Origin: Rhodospirillaceae bacterium
GTDB taxonomy: Bacteria; Pseudomonadota; Alphaproteobacteria; Bin65
Length of the DNA stretch: 64,000 bases
Direction of reading: 5' to 3'
Assembly (NCBI GenBank): GCA_011523655.1
Contig: WTGH01000024.1
Coordinates: forward strand, 147,408 to 211,407
Positions 52,170-60,484 of the stretch are shown here, in pieces (within the stretch, counting starts at the first letter, position 1; the number at the start of each line of letters is the position of its first letter). The notes beneath the pieces are model-generated. The model made no database searches, was not told the DNA's origin, and saw only the letters and a list, made by a program, of their open reading frames with translations. A program made the translations under genes and the position numbers.

Positions 52170-53752
52170 AGCTGCTTCGCTCCTCCGCCATCGTGGCGTT
52201 CTGGACCCTGGCGAGCCGGATCCTCGGCTTCGTGCGCGATATCCTGATGGCGCACTATCTGGGCGCGGTCGGCGTGGTCGAAGCGTTCATCGTCGCGTTC
52301 CGCTTCCCCAACATGTTCCGCCGCCTTGCCGCAGAGGGCGCCTTTGCCGCCGCCTTTGTGCCGATGTTCTCGAAACGGCTCGAGCGGGACGGCCGCCGCG
52401 AGGCGATGCAGTTTGCCGACCGGGTCTTTTCCATTCTGGTACTCGGTCTCGCGATCTTCACCGTCGTCGTCGAAATCTTCATGCCCCAGGTGCTGCTGGT
52501 CGTGGCGCCGGGCTTCCATGCCGCGCGGCCGGAGCTGTTCGACACCGCGGTCCTGCTGACCCGGCTGACCATGCCCTACCTGCTGTGCATGGCGATCGTC
52601 GCGATGATGAGCGGAATGCTCAACTCGACCTACCGCTTCGCCGCCGCCGCTGCCGCGCCGATCCTGCTCAACGTCGTGCTGATCCTCGGCCTGCTGTTCG
52701 CCCGGGACCGGTTCGAGACACCGGCCCACATGCTGGCCTGGGGCGTCGCCCTCGCCGGCATCGGCCAGTATGTCTGGCTCGCCTGGGCCTGCCACAGGGC
52801 CGGCCTCGGCCTGCGCCTGCGCCGGCCGCGGCTGACGCCGGCCGTCAAACGGCTGCTCAAGCTGATGGTGCCCGGCCTGATCAGCGGCGGCATGACCCAG
52901 ATCAATATCCTGATCGGCACCATCATCGGCACCTTCCTGACCGGCGTCGTCTCCTACATCCACTTTGCCGACCGGGTGTACCAGTTTCCCCTCGGCCTCG
53001 TCGGCATCGCGATCGGCACGGCGCTGCTGCCGGAACTGTCGCGCACGCTGCAAAGCGACGAAGCGCGCGCCAACGCCGTCCAGAACCGCGCCATCGAACT
53101 GTCGATGCTGCTGACGCTGCCGGCGACCGCGGCCCTGATTGTCGCCGCCTTGCCGATCGTCACCGTGATGTTCCAGTATGGCAGGTTCACGCCGGACGCC
53201 GCCGCCGCCACGGCCTGGGCGCTCGCCGTTTTTGCCACCGGTCTGCCGGCCTTCGTGCTGATCAAGGTGCTGTCGCCCGGCTTCTTCGCCCGGCAGGACA
53301 CGCGTAGCCCCATGATCTACGCGGTCATTTCCATGGTCGTGAACATGGTCCTGTCGCCCTTGCTGGTCTGGCCGTTGGGCGTCGGCTATCTCGGCATTGC
53401 GATCGCCACGTCGGTCGCTGCCTGGATCAATACCTTGCTGCTCGCCTGGTTTCTCGTCCGGCGCGGCCATCTCACGCTCGATGCCCGCCTGCGGATGCGG
53501 TTGCCGCGCTTCGCGCTGGCCGCGCTGGTCATGGCGGGTCTGCTCTGGCCGGCGGCCGACGCCCTGTGGCCGTGGCTGTCGGGCGCGGTGTGGCAGCGGG
53601 TCCTCTCGATGCTGGCGGTGGTGATCGGCGGGGCGGTGGCCTACGCAGCCCTGTGCCTGCTGCTGCGCGCCGCGTCGGTGGACGAAATGCGGGCCATGCT
53701 GCGCCGCTCCGACCGTGAGGACCGGGAAGCCGGGACGATTCCGCCGCCTTGA
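52166..53752 (+). CDS. murJ: Lipid II flippase MurJ
   Basis: Transports lipid II across the inner membrane for peptidoglycan synthesis. The 528-residue protein has about 14 membrane helices and the family landmarks SRILGFVRDILMAHYLG, AFRFPNMFRRLAAEGAFAAAFVPMF and LLPELSRTLQ. The GTG start at 52166 overlaps the stop of the PIN-toxin gene, and no other start lies near that matches the family N-terminus. glnD-murJ-trpS is a common order; here the toxin-antitoxin pair sits between glnD and murJ. Confidence 0.95.
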   Translation: MKLLRSSAIVAFWTLASRILGFVRDILMAHYLGAVGVVEAFIVAFRFPNMFRRLAAEGAFAAAFVPMFSKRLERDGRREAMQFADRVFSILVLGLAIFTVVVEIFMPQVLLVVAPGFHAARPELFDTAVLLTRLTMPYLLCMAIVAMMSGMLNSTYRFAAAAAAPILLNVVLILGLLFARDRFETPAHMLAWGVALAGIGQYVWLAWACHRAGLGLRLRRPRLTPAVKRLLKLMVPGLISGGMTQINILIGTIIGTFLTGVVSYIHFADRVYQFPLGLVGIAIGTALLPELSRTLQSDEARANAVQNRAIELSMLLTLPATAALIVAALPIVTVMFQYGRFTPDAAAATAWALAVFATGLPAFVLIKVLSPGFFARQDTRSPMIYAVISMVVNMVLSPLLVWPLGVGYLGIAIATSVAAWINTLLLAWFLVRRGHLTLDARLRMRLPRFALAALVMAGLLWPAADALWPWLSGAVWQRVLSMLAVVIGGAVAYAALCLLLRAASVDEMRAMLRRSDREDREAGTIPPP

Positions 53753-53818
53753 CCGGGCCGGCGCGGATGGGCTTAGTCCTGCTCCGCTCATCCTGTTCCG
53801 CGCCAACCGCTTTCCGCC

Positions 53819-54850
53819 ATGAAACGCATCTTTTCCGGTATCCAGCCTTCCGGCGGGGTCACGCTCGGCAATTATCTCGGCGCGATCCGCAACTGGGCGC
53901 GGCTGCAGCACGAGGGCTTTCACTGCATCTATTGCATGGTCGACCTGCACGCGGTCACGGTCTGGCAGGACCCCGCGCAACTGGCCGACCAGACCCGCCA
54001 GGTTACCGCCGCGCTGCTCGCTTCGGGCATCGATCCGAAGGTCTCGGTCGTGTTCCACCAGTCGGCCGTGCCGGCCCATGCCCAGCTCGCCTGGATCTTC
54101 AACTGCGTCGTCCGGCTCGGCTGGATGAACCGGATGATCCAGTTCAAGGAGAAGGCCGGCAAGGACCGGGAGAACGCGTCCCTCGGGCTCTATGCCTATC
54201 CTGCGCTCCAGGCCGCCGACGTGCTGGTCCACCACGCGACCCATGTGCCGGTCGGCGAGGACCAGAAGCAGCATGTCGAGCTGATGCGCGACATCGCCCA
54301 GAAGTTCAATCACGATTTCGGCGTCGATTTCTTCCCGCCGCCCGAGGCGATGATCTTCGGCGGCGCGACGCGGGTGATGAGCCTGCGCGACGCGACGAAG
54401 AAGATGTCGAAATCCGATCCGTCGGACATGAGCCGGATCAACATGACCGACGATGCCGACGCCATCGCGCGCAAGATCCGCAAGGCGAAGACCGATCCGG
54501 AGCCGCTGCCGGGGCCGGAGGTCGTCGGCGCCGACGGGCAGGTGGCGCAGGCGGCCGAAGACGCGCGTCCCGAGGCGTTCAACCTCGTGCGCATCTTCGC
54601 CACGCTCGCCGACCGGCCGGTCGCCGAGGTGCTCGGCGAGTTCGAGGGCCAGGGCTTCGGCCGCTTCAAGCCGGCGCTCGCCGACCTCGCGGTCGACCGG
54701 CTCGGCGCAATCAACGCCGAAATGCGCCGGCTGCTCGACGATCCGGCGGAGATCGACCGGGTGCTGGCCGGCGGCGCGGAAAAGGCGCACGCCATCGCCG
54801 ACCCGATCCTGGCGGAAACCTACCGGATCGTCGGCTTCCTGAAGGCCTGA
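53819..54850 (+). CDS. trpS: Tryptophanyl-tRNA synthetase
   Basis: Class I aminoacyl-tRNA synthetase charging tRNA(Trp). The 343-residue protein shows the HIGH-equivalent [17 protein letters not shown] at the start, [29 protein letters not shown] and the KMSKS loop KKMSKSDPS near residue 200. The N-terminus KRIFSGIQ is standard. It follows murJ by 66 bases. Confidence 0.97.
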   Translation: MKRIFSGIQPSGGVTLGNYLGAIRNWARLQHEGFHCIYCMVDLHAVTVWQDPAQLADQTRQVTAALLASGIDPKVSVVFHQSAVPAHAQLAWIFNCVVRLGWMNRMIQFKEKAGKDRENASLGLYAYPALQAADVLVHHATHVPVGEDQKQHVELMRDIAQKFNHDFGVDFFPPPEAMIFGGATRVMSLRDATKKMSKSDPSDMSRINMTDDADAIARKIRKAKTDPEPLPGPEVVGADGQVAQAAEDARPEAFNLVRIFATLADRPVAEVLGEFEGQGFGRFKPALADLAVDRLGAINAEMRRLLDDPAEIDRVLAGGAEKAHAIADPILAETYRIVGFLKA

Positions 54851-54925
54851 TCGCCGCCGGTCCGGCCGCATCGTCCGGTGCCGGCGGGCCTTGTTGCCGC
54901 CGCCGCCATTCCCCATCTCTTGGCG

Positions 54926-56005
54926 ATGGCCCGCAGAGCAGACCCGCTGTTTGACGACGTCCCCGACCGGTCGCGCCCCGGCGCCGGAGAGGCGAAGCGG
55001 CCGGGCCGGCTCCGGCGGCTGCTCCGGAGGCCGTTCCGGGGCGGGGCCGGCGCATCGCGCGCACCGGACCGCCCGGTTGCCCCGCCGCGCCGTTTGCGCT
55101 GGCGCGTCGCCCGCTGGGCGCTCTGGGGCCTGCTCGCGGTCGTCCTGCTCTACTATCCGGTCGGCATGGCCCTCATGCACCGGATCGGCGACGACACCGA
55201 AATGACGGCGCCGGCGGAAAAGGGCGCCAGCCGGGCGGTCGCGATGGCGGCGGCGCTGATCCGGCGCGAGACGATCGACCATGCCTGGACGCCCAACGAT
55301 CCCTTCATCTATCCGTCCTGGGCGCTCGACAACCTGCCCAACTTCCAGGTCGGCGTCCGCGACGCCCTCGGCCGCTTCGCCATCGAAATGGCCGACAAGA
55401 TCGGCCGCACCCGCGGCTCCAGCGTCGTCGACAAGGATCTCGAGGACGCCATGGGCAAGCTGCGCTACTCGCCCTACACCTGGGTCTGGGACATCAGCGT
55501 CAGCCTGCTGCCGACCTCCTCGACCGAGGCGCAGTACCGCGCCGCGATGCGCTCGCTGCTGCGCTACAACACCCGGCTCGCCGCCGGCTCGGCGACGTTC
55601 GAGCGGCGCGCCGACAACCTGCAAACCCTGATCGACCGGGTGAACGCGGACATCGGCTCGGATTCCGCGCGCATCGCCGAGCGGGTCGAGCGGTTCGGCG
55701 GCATCGTCTTCGACACTAGGTCCGACGACCTGTTCTACCGCACCAAGGGCCGGGTCTACGGCTACTACATGATCCTGCGCGAGCTCGGCGCGGACTTCGC
55801 CGGCATCCTGGCCGAAAAGCAGGCGCAGACGGTGTGGGCCAACATGATGGCGAGCCTGCGCCGCGCCGCCGAACTGCAGCCGCTCATCGTGCGCAACGGC
55901 GCGCCCGACGGCATGCTCCAGCCCAACCACCTGGCGGCCCAGGGCTTTTTCCTGCTGCGCGCCCGCACCCAGTTGAAAGAGGTCAGCGACATCCTCCAGC
56001 GGTAG
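54926..56005 (+). CDS. DUF2333 family membrane-anchored protein
   Basis: A 359-residue protein with one membrane segment near residue 75 (WALWGLLAVVLLYYPVGMALM) and a large soluble part with WTPNDPFIYPSWALDNLPNFQVG, YSPYTWVWDISVSLLPTSSTEAQYR and DDLFYRTKGRVYGYYMILREL. This matches DUF2333, whose function is unknown. The Arg/Pro-rich N-terminal 65 residues look unstructured. The ATG at 54926 is preferred over a GTG at 54878. Confidence 0.85.
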   Translation: MARRADPLFDDVPDRSRPGAGEAKRPGRLRRLLRRPFRGGAGASRAPDRPVAPPRRLRWRVARWALWGLLAVVLLYYPVGMALMHRIGDDTEMTAPAEKGASRAVAMAAALIRRETIDHAWTPNDPFIYPSWALDNLPNFQVGVRDALGRFAIEMADKIGRTRGSSVVDKDLEDAMGKLRYSPYTWVWDISVSLLPTSSTEAQYRAAMRSLLRYNTRLAAGSATFERRADNLQTLIDRVNADIGSDSARIAERVERFGGIVFDTRSDDLFYRTKGRVYGYYMILRELGADFAGILAEKQAQTVWANMMASLRRAAELQPLIVRNGAPDGMLQPNHLAAQGFFLLRARTQLKEVSDILQR

Positions 56006-56120
56006 CCCTTCGATACGCCGCCTGCGGCGGCTACTCAGGGTGAGGGGGAATGGTGGCGCGGGTGTTGAGGAATCCCCAACCCCCTCATCCCGAGTAGGCG
56101 CGGCAGCGCCGTATCGAGGG
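56006..56120. repeat. Interspersed palindromic repeat between DUF2333 gene and gshB
   Basis: CCCTTCGATACG at the left pairs with CGTATCGAGGG at the right, and GCTACTCAGGGTGAGGGG pairs with CCCCTCATCCCGAGTAG inside. It lies between convergent genes and may also end both transcripts. Confidence 0.75.
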
Positions 56121-56123
56121 ACG

Positions 56124-57068
56124 CTATCCCCCCAGCCTCCCCTCGATGGCGTCCCAGATTTGCGCCTCGATCCTGGTGCCGGACAGGCGGTTGGTTTCCT
56201 GGATTCCGGTCGGCGAGGTGACGTTGATCTCGGTCAGCCAGTCGCCGATCACGTCGATGCCGACGAAGACCAGCCCGCGTGCCCTGAGGTCCGGGCCGAT
56301 GCGGGCGCAGATTTCCCGCTCCCGGTCGGTCAGCACGGCCTGCTTCGGCTGCCCGCCGGCGTGGAAGTTGGCGCGCGCCTCGCCTTCGTTGGGCATGCGC
56401 GAGACCGCGCCGGCGACTTCGCCGTCGACCAGGATGATGCGCTTGTCGCCCTGGCGGATCTCCGGCAGGTAGCGCTGGGCGATGATCGGCTCGCGGAACT
56501 GCTCGGCATACATTTCCAGCAGCGAGCCGAGATTGTCGTCGCCGGGCCGGAGGTGGAACACGCCGGCGCCGCCGTTGCCGTAGAGCGGCTTGACGACGAT
56601 ATCGCCATGCTCGTCGCGGAACCCCCGGATCGCCTCCGGATCGCTCGAAACCAGGGTCGGCGGCATCAGGTCCGGATAGCGGTTGACGTAGATTTTCTCC
56701 GGCGCGTTGCGCACCTCGGCGGGGTCGTTCACCACCAGCGTCGCCGGGTGGATATGCTCGAGAAAATGGGTCGTCGTGATGTAGGCCAGGTCGAACGGCG
56801 GATCCTGGCGCAGCAGGATCACGTCCATCTCCGACAGGTCGGCGAGCCGCGCCGCGCCGAGGTCGGCATGATTGCCCGGCTCGGCCCGCACCGTCAGGCG
56901 CTGCACCGGCGCGCTCACCGTGCCGTCGCGGAAGCGCAGCCGGTCCGGCGTGTAGTAATGCAGCGTGTGGCCGCGCGCCTGGGCCTCCAGGGCCAGCACG
57001 AAGGTGCTGTCCGCCCGTATGTCGATGCTGTGGATCGGATCCATCTGGATCGCCACGCTGAGCGCCAT
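56124..57068 (-). CDS. gshB: Glutathione synthetase
   Basis: ATP-grasp ligase joining gamma-glutamylcysteine and glycine. The 314-residue protein has [30 protein letters not shown] at the start, [39 protein letters not shown] with the ATP-binding Lys, and [24 protein letters not shown] at the end. The length is right for the family. It converges with the DUF2333 gene across a palindromic repeat. Confidence 0.96.
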   Translation of the reverse strand: MALSVAIQMDPIHSIDIRADSTFVLALEAQARGHTLHYYTPDRLRFRDGTVSAPVQRLTVRAEPGNHADLGAARLADLSEMDVILLRQDPPFDLAYITTTHFLEHIHPATLVVNDPAEVRNAPEKIYVNRYPDLMPPTLVSSDPEAIRGFRDEHGDIVVKPLYGNGGAGVFHLRPGDDNLGSLLEMYAEQFREPIIAQRYLPEIRQGDKRIILVDGEVAGAVSRMPNEGEARANFHAGGQPKQAVLTDREREICARIGPDLRARGLVFVGIDVIGDWLTEINVTSPTGIQETNRLSGTRIEAQIWDAIEGRLGG

Positions 57069-57197
57069 GTCATGCCCCGTGCAAGTATGTCCGGCCCGCC
57101 TGCGGCTTTCGCCGGTTCACCTAAGGCAAACCCGCCGTCAAGGGAAGCCGGCCCGCCCGGCGGCCGCGGCCCGGCCGGTCTGACTGATGGGGCAAGG

Positions 57198-57224
57198 TGT
57201 CAGGAAATGTCATGATTCGTCATG
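57198..57224. repeat. TGTCATG array, copy 1
   Basis: TGTCAGG, TGTCATG and CGTCATG start at 57198, 57208 and 57218, exactly 10 bases apart, with AAA and ATT as spacers. It is the first of three such arrays in the 759-base gap 57069-57827, which contains no gene. Confidence 0.7.
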
Positions 57225-57319
57225 GTTCTTCGTTTCCGGCCAGCTTCGGCGCCTCAGGTTCGGCTGTCCTCTTCCTCTTTTGAAGGATTCGAGCGGCACC
57301 CCGAGGGGGTGTGCGGCGA

Positions 57320-57336
57320 TGTCATGAAATGTCATG
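57320..57336. repeat. TGTCATG array, copy 2
   Basis: Two TGTCATG motifs at 57320 and 57330, 10 bases apart with the same AAA spacer as the other copies. The array ends here and runs into unrelated sequence. Confidence 0.65.
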
Positions 57337-57358
57337 TCGGTCCTGTCTGCACCCTTTC

Positions 57359-57483
57359 CCGTCATTCCGACCGGAGCGGTTCGAAGAACCGCGGAGCGGA
57401 GGAATCTCGTCGCCGGCATCCGCCGCCAGCATTCGCTTTCGAGCCGAGGTCCCTTCGCTCCCTCCGGTCGGACGGGATGACGG
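57359..57483. repeat. Large interspersed palindrome
   Basis: CCGTCATTCCGACCGGAGCG on the left pairs with CGCTCCCTCCGGTCGGACGG followed by GATGACGG on the right. The left arm also contains the small perfect hairpin CGGTTC/GAACCG. It is a typical interspersed palindromic repeat of GC-rich proteobacteria. Confidence 0.75.
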
Positions 57484-57529
57484 AAAGGAAGAGCGCCCGG
57501 CCTCGATAACGGACAAGCGTGCGTGCAGG

Positions 57530-57566
57530 TGTCATGAAATGTCATGATTCGTCATGTTGTGTCCCG
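57530..57566. repeat. TGTCATG array, copy 3
   Basis: TGTCATG, TGTCATG, CGTCATG and TGTCCCG start at 57530, 57540, 57550 and 57560, again in a strict 10-base period. The remaining sequence 57567-57827 contains an imperfect GCCCGCTGxxTCGTCCGG duplication and an A/T-rich stretch, but no gene. Confidence 0.7.
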
Positions 57567-57827
57567 TTTCGGTGCAGCCCGCTGGGTCGTCCGGGACGAT
57601 TGGCGCCGCCCGCTGCATCGTCCGGACCGTTCAAGGCGGGGCCTCCGGCACGGGAAAAGAGACGGCCATGAACCGATTCCAATTTTCATGAATTGTTCCA
57701 AGCTACGAATATAGGGATTCTTTGCATATTGCAAGCACATTTTCCGAAACTGGTCAGGATTTCTGCTGCCCGCCTGCGGAAAGGCGCGAGGAGGCCACCC
57801 GAAGAGCGGCAGGCTCCCGGCGGAAGA

Positions 57828-59063
57828 TCAAACGGGAAGCATCGATCGCTGTTCCTGCATTTGCCGCTTGATGAAACTCGAAAGAAGGGGAACGGCAAAC
57901 AGGTATTTGCCATACCTGTTCTTGTACACGAGCCCTGCCTGGCTCAACGACACGAGCATCTGGCTGACGTGGCTGCGGCTGAAGGGTTTGTCCAACAGGG
58001 TCTTGGACAGGTCGGCGACCTCCTGGACCGTGAATTCGGAATCGCAGTTCGGGAGCGAGGCGATGACCTCCATCAATTCCCGCTGGCGATCTGTCGCGCG
58101 CGACCAGCGCCCGGCAAAGAAGTCTGTATCCAGTTTTCTGAGGATGTCCGCACTGGAGACTGACATCTCCTGCCCGCTCCTGTGTTGGTTCAGCCAGGTA
58201 TCGAAATATTCGCGGCAAATGAACTGGATGAAATAAGGATAGCCCCCGGCCGTCTTTTGTATGCGCTCAACGGTCTTTTCCTTGAAGGCGATCGGGCAGT
58301 TTTCGCCCTCGATCGGCCTTGTAATCGCATCGCGGCTGTCCCGGTCGTTCAATTGCGTCAGGAACAGCACATGGAACATCCGCTCGGTATACGTTCTGGC
58401 CTCCACAAGTTTCGGGAACAGCGTCGGGAGCCCGGTCAGCACAAGCATGTAGGGAACGCCCATTCTTTGTATCGACTGAAACACGTCGAGCATCAAAGAG
58501 AGCGGAAACTGCCCTTTTCCGGCGTGGTCCGCCAGATTTTGCGCTTCGTCATAGGCAAACACGATTCCCGGTGTATTCCCTGGTGAAAGCGCTTCCCACA
58601 CAGACAACAGAACGGCTTTGAGCTTGTCGGACACAAGGCCGGGAGTCTTGTCGAAAATCGAGCGAAGATCGTCATAGCCGAGAGGATGAGAGGCCTCGAC
58701 CTCCCTGCCGCCGAAGCCCACCTGAAGCTGCTTCTCCGTTCGAAGGAGCAAACCGGATGTCACGACTGCCAGATCCGCCATCATGCGCTCGGAGAGGTTC
58801 TGCTCGGTCAGGCTTGCCGCTTCGGACAGGTCCTGGCCGACCCATAGCCAGCCGGCCTGTCTTGCGATCGGCTTGAAGGTCTCGAGCAGGACCGTTTTGC
58901 CGACGCCGCGCAGCCCGGTCAGGATCACATTTTCCAGGATTGTCTTTTGGCGTAATGCCTTTCTGAAATCGTCCAGTTCCTCTGTCCGGCCGGCCAGGTA
59001 CGGGGGCATATGGCCTGCGCCGGGCCTGAATGGGTTTTCGAACGAGTAGCCGGACGCGCTCAT
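57828..59063 (-). CDS. Orphan AAA ATPase with C-terminal winged helix
   Basis: A 411-residue P-loop ATPase of the archaeal-ATPase/Orc1-like AAA_16 type. It begins FENPFRPGAGHMPPYLAGRTEELDDFRKAL, the usual NPF...aGR entry, then Walker A GLRGVGKT at residues 50-57, Walker B IVFAYDEAQNLAD near residue 190, and LVLTGLPTLFPKLVEA. After a helical lid (GYPYFIQFICREYFDTW) comes a C-terminal winged helix (SRSHVSQMLVSLSQAGLVYKNRYGKYLF). The start at 59063 has GAAAGGTG upstream. Composition is more A/T-rich than neighbours, and no partner gene is adjacent. Function unknown; such ATPases occur in mobile or stress-related contexts. Confidence 0.8.
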   Translation of the reverse strand: MSASGYSFENPFRPGAGHMPPYLAGRTEELDDFRKALRQKTILENVILTGLRGVGKTVLLETFKPIARQAGWLWVGQDLSEAASLTEQNLSERMMADLAVVTSGLLLRTEKQLQVGFGGREVEASHPLGYDDLRSIFDKTPGLVSDKLKAVLLSVWEALSPGNTPGIVFAYDEAQNLADHAGKGQFPLSLMLDVFQSIQRMGVPYMLVLTGLPTLFPKLVEARTYTERMFHVLFLTQLNDRDSRDAITRPIEGENCPIAFKEKTVERIQKTAGGYPYFIQFICREYFDTWLNQHRSGQEMSVSSADILRKLDTDFFAGRWSRATDRQRELMEVIASLPNCDSEFTVQEVADLSKTLLDKPFSRSHVSQMLVSLSQAGLVYKNRYGKYLFAVPLLSSFIKRQMQEQRSMLPV

Positions 59064-59095
59064 GGAATCACCTTTCGTTAAATAGCAAGCTAAAA

Positions 59096-59119
59096 TTAGT
59101 TGAACGACTAACATTAGTC
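59096..59119. promoter_or_regulatory. Overlapping palindromes upstream of the orphan ATPase
   Basis: GACTAA at 59106-59111 and TTAGTC at 59114-59119 form a perfect 6-2-6 palindrome, and TTAGT at 59096-59100 forms a second inverted pair with ACTAA. Three half-sites of TTAGT thus lie within 24 bases, 33-56 bases before the ATPase start, in an A/T-rich promoter-like stretch. Confidence 0.55.
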
Positions 59120-59187
59120 AATAGAATAATGATATATAACATGAAGCAGGAGCGTTTGACGTTTGCCCCGCGGGAGCGAATCCGCCC

Positions 59188-60057
59188 CTAGTTCAGCCTC
59201 CGCCGCAGCTGCTGCATCAGGCGGGCGACCTGGCGCTGCCAGGCGCCGGTATCGTCGAGGCCGGCGACCTTGCCCAGCGCGTCGAGGGCGGCTTTTGGCC
59301 GGCCGGTTTCGGCGTTGAGCACGCCCAGCGCGTGCCACAGCGCCGCCCGGTCGGGCGCGTAGAGCAGCATCCGCTCCACGGTCGTCCGCGCGTCGTCCAG
59401 CCGGCCGGCCTGGATCTGCCGCAGCTTGATGTTGTTCTGCAGGCGCAGGAGGATGTCGCGGTTCGAGGCCGGCGCATAGTGGTGCGGCTTCAGCTCGGCA
59501 TCGTCGCCCTCGACCAGCTTGATGAGCGCGCGCAGGCCTTCGGTTCCGACCGTCCGGCCGCCGTCGAACGGGTCGACCATCAGCCGCTCCGGCCCGTCGC
59601 TGAGCCGGACCAGGAAATGGCCGGGAAAGTTGACGCCCTCGGCCGGCCAGCCCATGGCGCGCGCCAGGTGGAGCCAGAGGATGCTCAGCGCGATCGGCAG
59701 GCCGCGGCGGCGCTCGATGACCGCGAGCAGGTTGGCGTTGCGCAGGTCGTCGTAGCTTTCCCGGTCGCCGCGATAGTCGTGCCGGTCGTGCAGCACGCCG
59801 GCAATGGCTTCCGCCCGCCCCGCCGGCGGCAGGCCCGCGACGGGCGCCGCGCCGCGCAGGTCTTCGGCGAGGCGGCGCAGGTGGCCGACCTCCCGGTCGA
59901 GGGATTGCCACGGCCGCTCCAGCGCACCGAGCGCCAGGCACGCGCCGGTCAGGTCGATCGTGTCGTCCGGCACGCCGCCCAACGCCTTCAGCCACGCTTC
60001 CGCGGCGTCGGGGTCGGCAAAGGCGCAGTAGGCGTCGGCGTCGAACGGACCGGTCAT
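59188..60057 (-). CDS. SirB1/transglutaminase-like TPR protein
   Basis: A 289-residue protein of the SirB1 family: an N-terminal transglutaminase-like domain (about 80-180: YDDLRNANLLAVIERRRGLPIALSILWLHLARAMGWPAEGVNFPGHFLVRL) followed by TPR-like helices (RDILLRLQNNIKLRQIQAGRLDDARTTVERMLLYAPDRAALWHALGVLNAETG). The usual catalytic Cys position is occupied by Ala in GLPIALSILW, as in most family members. Function is unknown. It lies 22 bases downstream of the yraN-like gene on the same strand. Confidence 0.85.
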   Translation of the reverse strand: MTGPFDADAYCAFADPDAAEAWLKALGGVPDDTIDLTGACLALGALERPWQSLDREVGHLRRLAEDLRGAAPVAGLPPAGRAEAIAGVLHDRHDYRGDRESYDDLRNANLLAVIERRRGLPIALSILWLHLARAMGWPAEGVNFPGHFLVRLSDGPERLMVDPFDGGRTVGTEGLRALIKLVEGDDAELKPHHYAPASNRDILLRLQNNIKLRQIQAGRLDDARTTVERMLLYAPDRAALWHALGVLNAETGRPKAALDALGKVAGLDDTGAWQRQVARLMQQLRRRLN

Positions 60058-60079
60058 GCTGCCCCGTCTTCCCTTTTAC

Positions 60080-60463
60080 TCAGGCCTGCCAGGCGTTGGG
60101 CAAATGTAGCGGCAGGCGGCCCGGCGTGACCAGCACGACATCGAAACGGACGGTGAGCCGCGCCAGCCCCGGCCGCGCCGAGAGCAGCCAGCCGGCGGCG
60201 TTGACCAGGCGGCGCTGCTGGGCCGCGGTCACCGCGCTGCCGAGGTCGCCCGCCTCCGGCCGGTGCTTGACCTCGACGATGGCGAGCGTGCCGCCGCGCC
60301 GCGCGGCGATGTCGATCTCACCGACCGGCGTGCGCAGGTTCTGGGCCTCGATCCGGTAGCCCTTGCAGCGCAGAAACCATGCGGCGGCCGTCTCGGCGCG
60401 CAGGCCGGCGCGCCGAGCCCGCCGGCGTTTCTCGCGCCCCTTTCCAGTCCCCTTTACAGTCAA
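60080..60463 (-). CDS. yraN: YraN/UPF0102 family endonuclease-like protein
   Basis: A 127-residue protein of the YraN family with the restriction-endonuclease fold: ETAAAWFLRCKGYRIEAQNLRTPVGEIDIAARRGGTLAIVEVKHR, where the Glu-Ile-Asp and Val-Glu-Val-Lys residues form the putative metal site. The function in bacteria is unsettled, possibly DNA processing. It follows rsmI by 21 bases, the conserved rsmI-yraN order. No ATG is available near the N-terminus, so a TTG at 60463 is proposed. Confidence 0.85.
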   Translation of the reverse strand: MTVKGTGKGREKRRRARRAGLRAETAAAWFLRCKGYRIEAQNLRTPVGEIDIAARRGGTLAIVEVKHRPEAGDLGSAVTAAQQRRLVNAAGWLLSARPGLARLTVRFDVVLVTPGRLPLHLPNAWQA

Positions 60464-60484
60464 GGCCGCCGGCTCATTGCGGGC

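Noticed and set aside
52133..55930. 1265-codon minus-strand frame opposite murJ, trpS and the DUF2333 gene
   Set aside because: Three confidently identified genes lie on the plus strand here; the frame is a mirror artefact of high GC.
57198..57566. CRISPR array
   Set aside because: The TGTCATG units are 7 bases long in a 10-base period with no unique spacers of 25-40 bases and no cas genes in the window.
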